The position numbers and the translations under genes are program-made. The notes below the pieces were generated by a model, which had not been told where the DNA came from, ran no database searches, and saw nothing but the letters and a program-made list of their open reading frames with translations. A DNA stretch of 64,000 bases from Streptomyces canus. GTDB taxonomy: Bacteria > Actinomycetota > Actinomycetes > Streptomycetales > Streptomycetaceae. Numbering within the stretch: the stretch's first letter is position 1; each line of letters starts with the position of its first letter. Shown here one piece after another: positions 23,607 through 32,739 of the stretch. Location of the stretch: NCBI RefSeq assembly GCF_041435015.1, contig NZ_CP107989.1, positions 9,548,001 to 9,612,000 on the forward strand, given 5' to 3'.

Positions 23607-24530
23607 TCACTGCGGCACCCCCAGACCTCGGGCGAGCATCGGCCACGACGCGGTGAACTCCTGCTTCCAGTACGCCCAGCTGTGCCCTCCTCCTGGGTAG
23701 AAGTGTGTGGTGACCGGGATGCGCTGCAGCGCGAGCGTGTCGGTGAAGCTGTGGGCGGAGGGCCACAGGGCGCTCTCCAGGGCCTCGGGCAGCCAGTCAC
23801 CCGTGCCCCCCGCCAGCCCGCTGCCGCTGGAGACGTACAGGGCGGTGCCGCGCAGCCCCGCGGCCCGGTTGCGCGGGTTGAAGTCGAGCCAGGTGAGCAG
23901 GTTCAGGAACGGATTGCCCCACAGCGAGGTGGGCACCAGGTTCTCGCGGGCCACGATGGCGTCCATCAGGGTCGGGACACCGGGCGCCATGGTGTCGAGG
24001 ATCCCGCTGTAGGAGGCCGCCGCGGTGAACATGCCCGGGTGCCGGGCCGCGTGCGCCATGGCGCCGTAGCCGCCGGTGGACACCCCCGCGACGACCCGCA
24101 CTCCGGAGGCCCGGTAGTCGCGGGCGAGCAACGCCGGAACCTCCTTAAGCTGGAAGGTCTCGTAGTCGGGCCCGCCGCGCCAGGCGGTGGGAATGCCGGT
24201 GGGCCCCGCGTCGGGCATCGCCACGATCAGGTCCCGGCCCTCGGTGAAGGCCTCGATGTCCGTCTCCCGCGTCCAGGACGTGTAGTCGTCGTGAGCGCCG
24301 TGCAGCAGATACAGCACGGGGTAGGTGCGGGTGGGCTGCGAGCCGAAGCCCGACGGCAGGATCAGCCGCACCGGCGCACTGCGGCCCAGGGCGGCGGAGG
24401 ACACGGACACGTCGACGGTGCGTGACCCCAGGGCGGCGGCGGTCCGGGCGCCGAACAGGACGGCCAGACCGGCACCGGCCGCGGCCTTGGTGACGGTACG
24501 TCGGGACACTCCGGTGGTGCGACGGTGCAT
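23607..24530 (-). CDS. Tat-exported antigen-85/esterase-D-like acyl esterase
   Basis: A 307-residue exported alpha/beta hydrolase of the Esterase-D/antigen 85 family. The N-terminus has a twin-arginine signal (SRRTVTKAAAGAGLAVLFG). The mature enzyme shows LPSGFGSQPTRTYPVLYLLHG with a following WTRETDIEAF, the nucleophile elbow GVSTGGYGAMAHAA, and a catalytic His in YPGGGHSWAYW. In mycobacteria such enzymes transfer mycoloyl groups between trehalose esters. Here the same fold sits 22 bp downstream of a Pks13-like synthase, so transfer or hydrolysis of its lipid product is a reasonable inference. General secreted esterase activity is the alternative. Confidence 0.82.
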   Translation of the reverse strand: MHRRTTGVSRRTVTKAAAGAGLAVLFGARTAAALGSRTVDVSVSSAALGRSAPVRLILPSGFGSQPTRTYPVLYLLHGAHDDYTSWTRETDIEAFTEGRDLIVAMPDAGPTGIPTAWRGGPDYETFQLKEVPALLARDYRASGVRVVAGVSTGGYGAMAHAARHPGMFTAAASYSGILDTMAPGVPTLMDAIVARENLVPTSLWGNPFLNLLTWLDFNPRNRAAGLRGTALYVSSGSGLAGGTGDWLPEALESALWPSAHSFTDTLALQRIPVTTHFYPGGGHSWAYWKQEFTASWPMLARGLGVPQ

Positions 24531-24552
24531 GGCGGCTCTCCTCGGATCACGT

Positions 24553-27500
24553 TCAGCGGGTCCCTTCGGCGAGCTCGCGCCCCAGACGGGCGGCGATCTC
24601 GTCGACGTGCGGCGGGTCGAGCAGCGACAGGTGGTGTCCCGCGACCGGTACGACGGTCAGGCGCGGGCACACCTCGTCCCAGCCCAGCGTCCGGTCGTCG
24701 CGTTCGTAGGCGGGGTCACGCACGGTGTGCGGAGCGGGCTCCGTGGCCCGGTACAGGACCACCCGCCCGTCGTGACGGCCCGGCCGGTGGGCCTCGCCGA
24801 TCCTCAGGTCCAGGTAGGAGGAGCGCTGGTGCTCCAGGGCGGCGGGCGGCACATCGGCGGACGCGCGCAGGATCTCCAGCACGGCGTCGATGCGTTGTCC
24901 GTCGTCGTCCATCGCGACGAGGTCGTCGTACGGCAACTCGAGCCGGACCCCGTAGGCGTCGCGGACGTGCCGGGCGAACCCCTCGAAGTGGGCGCGCAGC
25001 CGCTCGGCCGGTGTGCGGTCCGGCCGGGGGAGGGGGCGTACGGAGTCGATGAGGACCACGAGCTCCACGTCCCGCCCCGCCGCGGTCAGTTGCCGCGCGG
25101 TCTCCTGGGCGACGAAGCCGCCGAAGGACCAACCACCCAGCAGAACCGGCCCGTCGGGGTGGACGGCTGTGACGGCCTCGGCGTAGCGGCGCGCCTTCTC
25201 GGTCACCGTGGGGGCGTCCTCGAGGCGTTCGAGACCGTACACCGACAGCTCGGCGCCCAGCCGTTCGGCCAGTGCCCGGTAGACGTCGGTCGTACCGCCG
25301 GCGGCGTGCACGAGGAAGACCGGGGGACGGCCGGCGGTGACGTGCAGCGGGCGTACCGGCCCCGGCCGGACACGGTCGGCCAGCTCTTGGACGGTGGCGG
25401 CGCCGAAGAGGTCGCGCAGTGGCAGTTCGATCCCGAACTCGCGCTCGACGGCGGTGCGGACACGGACCGCCATCAGCGAGTCGAGCCCGAGGTCGGCCGG
25501 CGCGGTGGCGGGAGTGACCCGGCCTGCGGGGTGGCCGGTGACCGCGGCGATGTGGTGGCACAGTCGGGCGGCGACGGAGGTGTCCTCGGGCACCGCGGCC
25601 CGGACCTTCGCGGACGCCGCTCCCGGAGCGTCGGCGGGCACCTCGGTCCGCGCCTTCGTGGGTGCCGCCCCGCGCCCGTCCGTCCACCAGTGCCGCGTGT
25701 GCTTCCAGCGCGGCGTGGGCAGGTCCACGACCCGCCCCGGCGGCAGCGGCAGCCGTCCGCCGGCGCAGTACAAGGCCCCCACCTGCGTGAGGAAGTCGGC
25801 GCATCCGTCGGCCTCCCGTCGGAGCGTGCCGATCGTGAGGGCACCGGGCACGTTGTCCGTGATGGCCCGGGCCAGGACCGGGTGGGGCGAGATCTCGACG
25901 AAGGCGGTGTGACCGTCGGCGGCGGCCGCCGCGACGGCCCGGTCCAGCCGTACGGGTCGCCGCAGGTTCGCGGCCCAGTGCGCGGCGTCGAAGACACAGT
26001 CGCCGCGCGGGTCGTCCAGGACGGTGGAGTACACCGGCACGAGGGGCGCTCTGCCTCCGACGTCGGCCAAGGACTCGGTCAACTCCGCGAGCAGCGGCTC
26101 GACCTGGGGCGAGTGCCCGGCGCCGACGACCCGCATGGACCGCGCCGCTCGCCCTTCCCGCTCCAGCCACCGCACCAGCCGTGCCACCGCCGGTTCCTCA
26201 CCGGTGACGACCTTCTGCCCGGGCGAGGAGTGAACGGCGACATGCACACCGGGGAAGTCCCGGGCCAGGGCGTCGAGTTCACCGTCGTCCAGGTCGACGA
26301 CCGCCATGGCCCCGCCCTGCAGCCTGCTGAGCAGCCCGGCCCGTACGGCGACGATCCGGGCGCCCTCCGACACGTCCAGCGCACCCGCGCACACCGCGGC
26401 GGCCACCTCGCCCAGCGAGTGGCCGATGACGGCGGCGGGCTCGACGCCGTAGGAACGCCACAACTCGGCCAGCGCCACCTGGAGTCCGAACAGGACGGGC
26501 TGGGCCACCTCCAGCCGGTCGAGTTCGCTCCCGGACGCGAGACGGTCGTACAGGGACAGCCCGCACTCCGCGTCGAGCTTCTCCACGGCGGCGGCGAAGG
26601 CGGGCTCCTCCGTCAGCAACCGGCGTCCCATTCCTGCCCATTGGCTGCCGTAGCCGGAAAAGACCCATACCGGGCCCGGCCCCACGAGGTCACGTTCACC
26701 GGTCACGACCTGCCCGTGCGGGCGGCCCCGGGCCAACGCGTCCAGTCCGCCGGCGAGTTCGTCACGGTCGTGTGCGACCACTGCCGCCCGCACACCTCCG
26801 CGGCCGGTCCGTCCGGCCAGCGTGCGCGCCACGTCGGCGGGATGCGCGGCCGCCGTCCGCAGCCAGTCGGCGAGCCGGGACGCGGTGTCCCGCAGCCGCT
26901 CCTCGTCCACGTCGGACAGCAGATGGAGCCGGGCCCCGGGCTCCTCGCCCGGTCGCGCGGGCAGCACGCCGGGTCGCCATTCCTCCAGCACCGCATGGGC
27001 GTTGGTGCCGCCGAACCCAAATCCGGAGACCCCGGCCGTGGCGGTGCCGCCGTAGCGCGGCCACGGCTCGTCCTCGGACACCACCCGCAGTCGTACGTCG
27101 TCCAGGGCGCTGCCCTCGGAGCAGTGCAGGGAGGGCGGGATGACGTCGTGATGCAGGGCGAGCACGGTCTTCACCAGCCCGGCGATGCCCGCGGCGGACT
27201 CCAGGTGCCCCAGGTTCGACTTCACGGAGCCGAGGAGCAGCGGCTGGTCGGGGTCGCGGCCCGCACCGAGCACGGCGCCGAGCGCGCCCGCCTCGATCGG
27301 GTCGCCGAGCGGGGTGCCGGTGCCGTGCGCCTCGACGTAGTCGACGTGGGCGGGGGTGAGCCCGGCCCGGGCGTACGCGGTGGTCAGGAGGGCCTGTTGG
27401 GCGGCCGGGTTGGGGGCGAGGAGGCCGTTGGAGCGGCCGTCGGAATTGACGGCCGTGGCGCGGATGACGGCGAGCACCCGGTCGCCGTCCCGCTCGGCGT

Positions 27501-28530
27501 CGGACAGCCGCTTCAGGAGCACCGCCGCGCAGCCCTCACCGCGGCCGATGCCGTCGGCGTCCGGCGAGAACGGCTTGCACCGGCCGTCCGGCGCGAGGGC
27601 GCCCGCCCGCCGGAACGCCACGGTGACGGTGGGGGAGAGCAGCAGGTTGACGCCCGCGGCGATCGCGGTGTCGCTCTCGCCCGTGCGCAGGCTCACGCAG
27701 GCGTGGTGCACCGCGACGAGCGAGGAGGAGCAGGCGGTGTCCACGGCCATGCTCGGCCCACGGGTGTCCAGCACATACGCGAGCCGGCCCGCGGCCACGC
27801 TCAGCGCACCGCCCGCCGGCGCCCAGGGATCGACGGCCGCGGGGTCGGCGCCGGTCAGCGAGCCGTACTCGGGGGCGGAGACCCCGACGAAGACACCGGT
27901 GGCCGTGCCAGCGAGGGACGCGGCCGGGACGGCGGCATGGGCGAGGGTCTCGTGGACGACCTCCAGGAGGATTCGCTGCTGCGGGTCCATCACGGCGGCC
28001 TCGCGCGGGGTGATCCGGAAGAAGTCGGCGTCGAACCCGGCGATGTCGTCGAGGTAGCCGCCGTAGGGGAGCGCGTCCTCCGGCGGGAAGGGGGTGAAGT
28101 CGCGCCAACGGTCCTCCGGGACGCGTCTGATCGCGTCGACGCCGTCGGTCAGCAGTCGCCAGTAGTCGGCCGGGCCGTGCACGCCGCCGGGGAGGCGGCA
28201 GCCGAGCCCTATGACGGCGATGGGCTCCGAGGTGGGCGGAGCCACCGCGGCGGGCGCGGGCGGCGTGGTCTGCGATGGCGTACGCGACGGCGTACGGCAC
28301 ACGTGCGCCACCAGAGCCTCCCCGGTGGGCGCCTCCCACAGCAACGTCGCCGGCAGCTCCCGTCCCGTCAGCCGGGAGAGTTCCCCGGCCAGCACGACCG
28401 CGTCCCGCGAGGACATGCCGAGATCCGCCAGCGGCCGGTCCATCGCGACCTCCACGACGGTCGTTCCGGTCCACGCGGCGACCCGCTCCGCGATCAGGCG
28501 GCGTACCGCACCCGCATCCACGGCCCTCAC
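24553..28530 (-). CDS. Pks13-like polyketide synthase (ACP-KS-AT-ACP-TE)
   Basis: A 1325-residue type I synthase. The N-terminal ACP (about residues 8-78) has PLADLGMSSRDAV. The KS (about 101-525) has Cys in VDTACSSSL, His in EAHGTGTPLGDP and KSNLGHLESAAG. The AT (about 615-900) has GHSLGEVAAAV. A second ACP (about 990-1065) has DLGLDSLMAV. The thioesterase has VFLVHAAGGTTDVYRAL and nucleophile GGWSFGG. There is no KR, DH or ER. This order, with an ACP before the KS, is that of mycobacterial Pks13, which condenses two fatty acyl chains to an alpha-alkyl beta-keto product. The TE also shares the EHQRSSYLD stretch with Pks13. Its GTG start overlaps the ligase stop (GTGA). Confidence 0.9.
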   Translation of the reverse strand: MRAVDAGAVRRLIAERVAAWTGTTVVEVAMDRPLADLGMSSRDAVVLAGELSRLTGRELPATLLWEAPTGEALVAHVCRTPSRTPSQTTPPAPAAVAPPTSEPIAVIGLGCRLPGGVHGPADYWRLLTDGVDAIRRVPEDRWRDFTPFPPEDALPYGGYLDDIAGFDADFFRITPREAAVMDPQQRILLEVVHETLAHAAVPAASLAGTATGVFVGVSAPEYGSLTGADPAAVDPWAPAGGALSVAAGRLAYVLDTRGPSMAVDTACSSSLVAVHHACVSLRTGESDTAIAAGVNLLLSPTVTVAFRRAGALAPDGRCKPFSPDADGIGRGEGCAAVLLKRLSDAERDGDRVLAVIRATAVNSDGRSNGLLAPNPAAQQALLTTAYARAGLTPAHVDYVEAHGTGTPLGDPIEAGALGAVLGAGRDPDQPLLLGSVKSNLGHLESAAGIAGLVKTVLALHHDVIPPSLHCSEGSALDDVRLRVVSEDEPWPRYGGTATAGVSGFGFGGTNAHAVLEEWRPGVLPARPGEEPGARLHLLSDVDEERLRDTASRLADWLRTAAAHPADVARTLAGRTGRGGVRAAVVAHDRDELAGGLDALARGRPHGQVVTGERDLVGPGPVWVFSGYGSQWAGMGRRLLTEEPAFAAAVEKLDAECGLSLYDRLASGSELDRLEVAQPVLFGLQVALAELWRSYGVEPAAVIGHSLGEVAAAVCAGALDVSEGARIVAVRAGLLSRLQGGAMAVVDLDDGELDALARDFPGVHVAVHSSPGQKVVTGEEPAVARLVRWLEREGRAARSMRVVGAGHSPQVEPLLAELTESLADVGGRAPLVPVYSTVLDDPRGDCVFDAAHWAANLRRPVRLDRAVAAAAADGHTAFVEISPHPVLARAITDNVPGALTIGTLRREADGCADFLTQVGALYCAGGRLPLPPGRVVDLPTPRWKHTRHWWTDGRGAAPTKARTEVPADAPGAASAKVRAAVPEDTSVAARLCHHIAAVTGHPAGRVTPATAPADLGLDSLMAVRVRTAVEREFGIELPLRDLFGAATVQELADRVRPGPVRPLHVTAGRPPVFLVHAAGGTTDVYRALAERLGAELSVYGLERLEDAPTVTEKARRYAEAVTAVHPDGPVLLGGWSFGGFVAQETARQLTAAGRDVELVVLIDSVRPLPRPDRTPAERLRAHFEGFARHVRDAYGVRLELPYDDLVAMDDDGQRIDAVLEILRASADVPPAALEHQRSSYLDLRIGEAHRPGRHDGRVVLYRATEPAPHTVRDPAYERDDRTLGWDEVCPRLTVVPVAGHHLSLLDPPHVDEIAARLGRELAEGTR

Positions 28531-30227
28531 TCGGCGCCGTCCGCCGCATAGGCGCCCGCCAGATACCGCTCACGGGTCAGCGCCCGCGACACCTTGCCGC
28601 TCGACGTCCGCGGCACCGTGCCCGGCGGGACGAGCAGGACGTCGGCGAGGCGCACCCCGTGCCGTCCGGACACGGCCGCGCGCACGGCCCGCACCAGCGC
28701 CGGTACGTCGATCTCGGCGAGGCTCGTGGTCCGCGTGTGCTCGGCCACCACGACCACCCGCTCACCGGAGCCGCCCGCGACCCCGAACGCGGCGAGCCGG
28801 TCGCGCCGGACAGCCGGATGGGTGTCCTGGACCGTGGCCTCCAGGTCCTGCGGATAGTGATTGCGTCCGTCGACGACGATCAGGTCCTTCAGCCGACCGG
28901 TGACGATCAACTGCCCCTCCAGGACCGTCCCCAGGTCACCGGTGCGCAGCCGGCCGTCGGTTCCGAAGACCCGCCGGGTCTGCTCTTCCTGGTTCCAGTA
29001 GCCGCGGCCCACGTTGGGACCCCGCACCTGGATCTCACCGACCTCGCCCTCGGACAGACGGTCGCCGGAGACGGGATCGACGATACGGACCTGCTGCCCC
29101 ACCGGAGTGCCGCAGCCCGCCAGCAGCACGGCCCGGGGATCGTCGGGGCGCGCGGGCAGCGCCTTCCCCTCGGCGAGCGCGTCCCGGTCGAGGGCGAAGC
29201 GCCGCACCGGTTCCCCGGGCCGGGCGGCGCTGACGAAGACGGTCGCCTCGGCGAGCCCGTACGAGGGACAGTGCGTCTCCGCGACGAGCCCCCGGCCGGC
29301 GAAGGCCGCCTGGAACCTGTCGGCCGTGCCGGGGCGGACCGGCTCACTGCCGTTGATCAGCGCGACGACCCCGTCCAGCCGCAGATCCGCCTTCTGCGCG
29401 TCGGTCACCGCCGAGGCGCAGTAGTCGTAGGCGAAGTTGGGCGCCGCGCTCAGCGCGCGTGGATGTGCGGCCAACAGCCTCAGCCAGCGCGCGGGTTCGT
29501 GCAGGAAGGCGACCGGATCCATGAGCACCGACAGCAGCCCCCGTACGACCGGGGCGGCGATGCTCAGGACGAGCCCCATGTCGTGGTACAGCGGCAGCCA
29601 GCCCACGCACGTCACCGGATGGGCATCGGCGCCGTAGGCGCTCAGCGCCTGACGGGCGTTCGCGACGACATTGGCGTGACTGATCTCGACACCTGCCGGG
29701 GTACGGGTCGAGCCGGAGGTGTACTGGAGGTAGGCGACCTCCGCGTCGGCCGGATTCAGGTCTGTCGCGGCGGCATCCGGGACCTGGTCCACGGCGACGA
29801 CCCGGTCGCACAACTCCCGCACCTCACCCAGGTGCCGGCTCGTCGTCACGACGACCGAAGGACGCGCGTCGGCCAGGACGGCCGTCAGCCGGTCCCCCTG
29901 GCCCGGCAGACCGGGCGGATACAGCGGTACGGCGATGAGGCCGGCGGCGAGCGTCGCCAGGAACCCGGTGACGTACTCCAGCCCTTGGGGGCACAGCAGC
30001 GCGACCCGCGCCCCGGGCTCGGCCTCGTCGGCGAGCCGGGCGGCCACCGCGCGCACGCGCACGTCGAGCCGGCGCCAGGTCAGCGTGCGGTGGACGCCCC
30101 GCGAATCCGGGGCGGGATGGTCGACGAAGGTGAACGCCCTGCGGTCGGGAGTGGTTCGGGCCCAGTGCTGTACGTACTCCGGCAGGCTCCGGAACGCGGG
30201 GGCGAGCGGGGGACGGCGGTTGTCCAT
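28527..30227 (-). CDS. FadD32-like fatty acyl-AMP ligase
   Basis: A 566-residue ANL-superfamily enzyme. It has the P-loop-like A3 motif YLQYTSGSTRTPAG, GWLPLYHDMGL and SCPSYGLAEATVF typical of fatty acyl-AMP ligases, the TGDLG motif and a C-terminal domain ending near PRTSSGKVSR. In mycobacteria FadD32 activates a meromycolic chain as acyl-AMP and loads it onto the N-terminal ACP of Pks13. The same gene order and the GTGA overlap with the Pks13-like gene imply that role here. The chain length is unknown. The ATG at 30227 follows AGGAGAC. Confidence 0.9.
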   Translation of the reverse strand: MDNRRPPLAPAFRSLPEYVQHWARTTPDRRAFTFVDHPAPDSRGVHRTLTWRRLDVRVRAVAARLADEAEPGARVALLCPQGLEYVTGFLATLAAGLIAVPLYPPGLPGQGDRLTAVLADARPSVVVTTSRHLGEVRELCDRVVAVDQVPDAAATDLNPADAEVAYLQYTSGSTRTPAGVEISHANVVANARQALSAYGADAHPVTCVGWLPLYHDMGLVLSIAAPVVRGLLSVLMDPVAFLHEPARWLRLLAAHPRALSAAPNFAYDYCASAVTDAQKADLRLDGVVALINGSEPVRPGTADRFQAAFAGRGLVAETHCPSYGLAEATVFVSAARPGEPVRRFALDRDALAEGKALPARPDDPRAVLLAGCGTPVGQQVRIVDPVSGDRLSEGEVGEIQVRGPNVGRGYWNQEEQTRRVFGTDGRLRTGDLGTVLEGQLIVTGRLKDLIVVDGRNHYPQDLEATVQDTHPAVRRDRLAAFGVAGGSGERVVVVAEHTRTTSLAEIDVPALVRAVRAAVSGRHGVRLADVLLVPPGTVPRTSSGKVSRALTRERYLAGAYAADGAE

Positions 30228-30252
30228 CGGGCAGGTCTCCTCGCGAGGCGGG

Positions 30253-31806
30253 TCAGAGCGGGATGTTGCCGTGCCGGCGCTCCGGCATCGGGGAGCGCTT
30301 GCCGCGCAGCGCGCGCAGGGCACGGCAGATGTGGTCACGGGTGTCGCGCGGGGCGATCACGGCGTCGACGTACCCACGCTCGGCGGCGAGATAGGGCGTG
30401 CCGTGCGTGCTCTCGTACGCGTCCACGAGCCGGGCCCGCAGCGCCTCGGGGTCCTCGGCGGCGGCGAGTTCACGCCGGTGCAGGACGCCCACCGCGCCCT
30501 CGGCGCCCATCACCGCGATCCGTGCGGTGGGCCAGGCGAGGTTGATGTCGGCGCCCAGGTGCTTGGAGCCCATCACCGCGTACCCGCCGCCGTACGCCTT
30601 GCGCACCACCACCGTCACCTTCGGCACGGTCGCCTCGGCGTAGGCGTACAGCAGCTTGGCGCCGCGCCGGATGATCCCGGCCTGCTCCTGCCGGACCCCG
30701 GAGAGGTAGCCCGGCACGTCGGCGAAGGTCAGCAGCGGAATGCCGAACGCGTCACAGAACCGTACGAAACGCGCCGCCTTCTCGGAGGCGTCGATGTCCA
30801 GCACACCGGCCGCGTGCGACGGCTGGTTGGCGACGACGCCGACGGGCGCCCCCTCGACGAGCGCGAGCGCACAGATGATGTTCGGCGCGAACAGCTCCTG
30901 GACCTCCAGGAGTTCACCGTCGTCGACGACCGCCCGCAGGATGTCCCGCATGTCGTACGCCTGCCCGAGCCGGTCCGGCACGATCTCGTCGAGCGCCACG
31001 TCGGCGGGCGGTGGCAGGGGAGCGTACTGCGGCGGCCGCTCCAGGTTGTTGGCGGGCAGGTACGACAGCAGCTCCCGTACGGTGTCCAGGGCCTCCGCCT
31101 CGTCGGCGGCGAGGAAGTGGGCATTGCCGTTGAGGGAGTTGCTGGTGCGGGCACCGCCCAGCTCCTCGGCGCTGGTGCGTTCCCCGGTGACCGCCTCGAT
31201 GACGTCGGGACCGGTGACAAACATGTGCGAGGCGCCGTCCACCATCACGGTGAAGTCGGTGATGGCGGGGGAATAGGCGGCCCCGCCGGCACACGGGCCC
31301 AGGACGACGGAGATCTGCGGGATCACCCCGGACGCCTGGACGTTGCGGCGCACCAGCTCGGCGTAGAGGGCGAGCGAGACGACGCCCTCCTGGATGCGGG
31401 CGCCGCCACCGTCGTTGAGCCCGATGACCGGGCATCCCGTCCGAAGGGCGAGGTCCATGAGGGCCACGGTCTTCTCGCCGAAGGCCTCGCCCATGCTGCC
31501 GCCGAAGACCGTGGAGTCCTGGGCGAACACGCAGACGGGACGGCCGTCGATCGTGCCGCACCCGGTGATCACCCCGTCCCCGTAGGGACGGCGGGCACCG
31601 CCCCCGGTGGGCCGGGACCGTACGAACAGACCGGTCTCGGTGAACGAGCCGGGGTCCAGCAGCAGGTCGATCCGCTCCCGGGCACTGAACTTGCCCCGTC
31701 GTCTCGGCCCGCCCCCCGCCACGGCCTGCGCCCGCCGGGCCTCGAGCGCGAGGACGCGGTCGGCGGTGCGGTCCGGCAGACGTGTCGTCGTCACCTCTAG
31801 TGTCAC
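30253..31806 (-). CDS. acyl-CoA carboxylase carboxyltransferase (AccD4/PccB-like beta subunit)
   Basis: A 517-residue biotin-dependent carboxyltransferase with the two crotonase-like halves. The acyl-CoA oxyanion region holds GLNDGGGARIQEGVVSLALY and VLGPCAGGAAYSPAITDF; the C-terminal half holds TFADVPGYLSGVRQE and KAYGGGYAVMGSKHLGAD. It carboxylates an acyl-CoA to the malonyl-type extender. Its place next to FadD32- and Pks13-like genes matches AccD4 of mycobacteria, though a PccB function cannot be excluded from sequence. The biotinylated alpha subunit is not in the window. GTG 31806 has GGAGG six bases upstream and is preferred to GTG 31812. It is probably the first gene of the lipid operon. 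Confidence 0.88.
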   Translation of the reverse strand: MTLEVTTTRLPDRTADRVLALEARRAQAVAGGGPRRRGKFSARERIDLLLDPGSFTETGLFVRSRPTGGGARRPYGDGVITGCGTIDGRPVCVFAQDSTVFGGSMGEAFGEKTVALMDLALRTGCPVIGLNDGGGARIQEGVVSLALYAELVRRNVQASGVIPQISVVLGPCAGGAAYSPAITDFTVMVDGASHMFVTGPDVIEAVTGERTSAEELGGARTSNSLNGNAHFLAADEAEALDTVRELLSYLPANNLERPPQYAPLPPPADVALDEIVPDRLGQAYDMRDILRAVVDDGELLEVQELFAPNIICALALVEGAPVGVVANQPSHAAGVLDIDASEKAARFVRFCDAFGIPLLTFADVPGYLSGVRQEQAGIIRRGAKLLYAYAEATVPKVTVVVRKAYGGGYAVMGSKHLGADINLAWPTARIAVMGAEGAVGVLHRRELAAAEDPEALRARLVDAYESTHGTPYLAAERGYVDAVIAPRDTRDHICRALRALRGKRSPMPERRHGNIPL

Positions 31807-32274
31807 AGCCACCTCCGAAGTGGCCTTCGAATATGGCAGCGCCCCCGCGGCGGGCCGAGCCCAACGCCGTTCTGTTTGCGCGAGGTGAGTCCCGAGGGGC
31901 CGGCCTTAGTCCGTGAGTGACAAGGGCCGTTGCCGGACGCCGAGCGCCCCCTGTGCACTGCATTTGAGACAACCTGGCCGGAGGGAAGGTGCAGACCTAT
32001 TCCGGAGGTCGGCCTTTTCGCAGGCTGTGGGATGGCGCGCACGCGTATCGAAGCACGTGAATGAGTCAGTTCCCCGATTCGGTTCGACCGGACGGTTGAT
32101 AGTTCAACGGGGGCGCTGCAACAATCCCGGTCCTGGCCTCGTCGCCATCCCCGACTCCCCGGCCGACCGCCCTGGCAGGCTTGTCTTCAAGCGCGAATTC
32201 GCCTCACGTGAATTCAGGATTCACGAACCCCCCACACGTCAGCACGAGCTTGACTCCGGCGTGCCTTTGATGCA
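31807..32274. other. divergent intergenic region with no recognised gene
   Basis: About 470 bp between the carboxyltransferase and DUF485 genes, clearly lower in G/C than its surroundings, as expected for a double promoter region. The only defined structure I see is the inverted repeat at 32207-32225. No RNA gene was recognised. Confidence 0.5.
32207..32225. promoter_or_regulatory. inverted repeat upstream of the DUF485/symporter operon
   Basis: CGTGAAT (32207-32213), TCAGG, then the exact complement ATTCACG (32219-32225). It lies 50 bp before the DUF485 start and is a candidate operator; the binding protein is unknown. Confidence 0.4.
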
Positions 32275-32739
32275 ATGACCGGCGCGGCAGTAAAGAAGGT
32301 GCATGTGTCACGGCACTCCACGGGGCTCGGCGGGCCGCCGCCCCCCTACGAAACGGGACCCGAACCGGCGGACCGGCAATCGGTGTCCCGCGAGCCCGCG
32401 TATCAGTCGCTGCGCCGCAGCCACCGCCTTTTCGGTGTCCGGGCCACGGCCGTCGCCGTCGGCGGCTTCCTGCTGTACGTCCTGCTGTCCAGCTTCGTGC
32501 CCAGCCTGATGAACACCTCCGTCAGCGGCCATCTCACGGTCGGACTGGCGCTGGGTCTTGGGCAGTTCGTGCTGATGGGCGTGATCGTGTGGCGCTACCT
32601 CGTGCACATGCGCACCCGGGTCACCCCGGTGGTCCGCGGCCTGCGCGGGCTGGTCCGCCACCACGAGGCCGCGGACCGCGAACGCGCCGCCTTCGAGGCA
32701 CGCACGGCCCCCCGCGGCGAGGAGTACCGCCCATGGTGA
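32275..32739 (+). CDS. DUF485 small membrane protein
   Basis: A 154-residue inner-membrane protein. The polar N-terminal 55 residues are followed by a YQSLRRSHRLFG segment and two hydrophobic helices (about 60-82 and 92-112), then a basic cytoplasmic tail. This is the layout of DUF485 proteins, which nearly always precede an ActP-type solute:sodium symporter, as here. It probably assists or regulates the transporter. It overlaps the symporter gene by seven bases. Confidence 0.82.
   Translation: MTGAAVKKVHVSRHSTGLGGPPPPYETGPEPADRQSVSREPAYQSLRRSHRLFGVRATAVAVGGFLLYVLLSSFVPSLMNTSVSGHLTVGLALGLGQFVLMGVIVWRYLVHMRTRVTPVVRGLRGLVRHHEAADRERAAFEARTAPRGEEYRPW

Noticed and set aside
21530..31806. Naming the genes accD4, fadD32, pks13 and fbp outright
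   Set aside because: The resemblance is strong, but Streptomyces lacks mycolic acids and the meromycolate pathway is not in view, so symbols implying mycolate synthesis would overstate the evidence.
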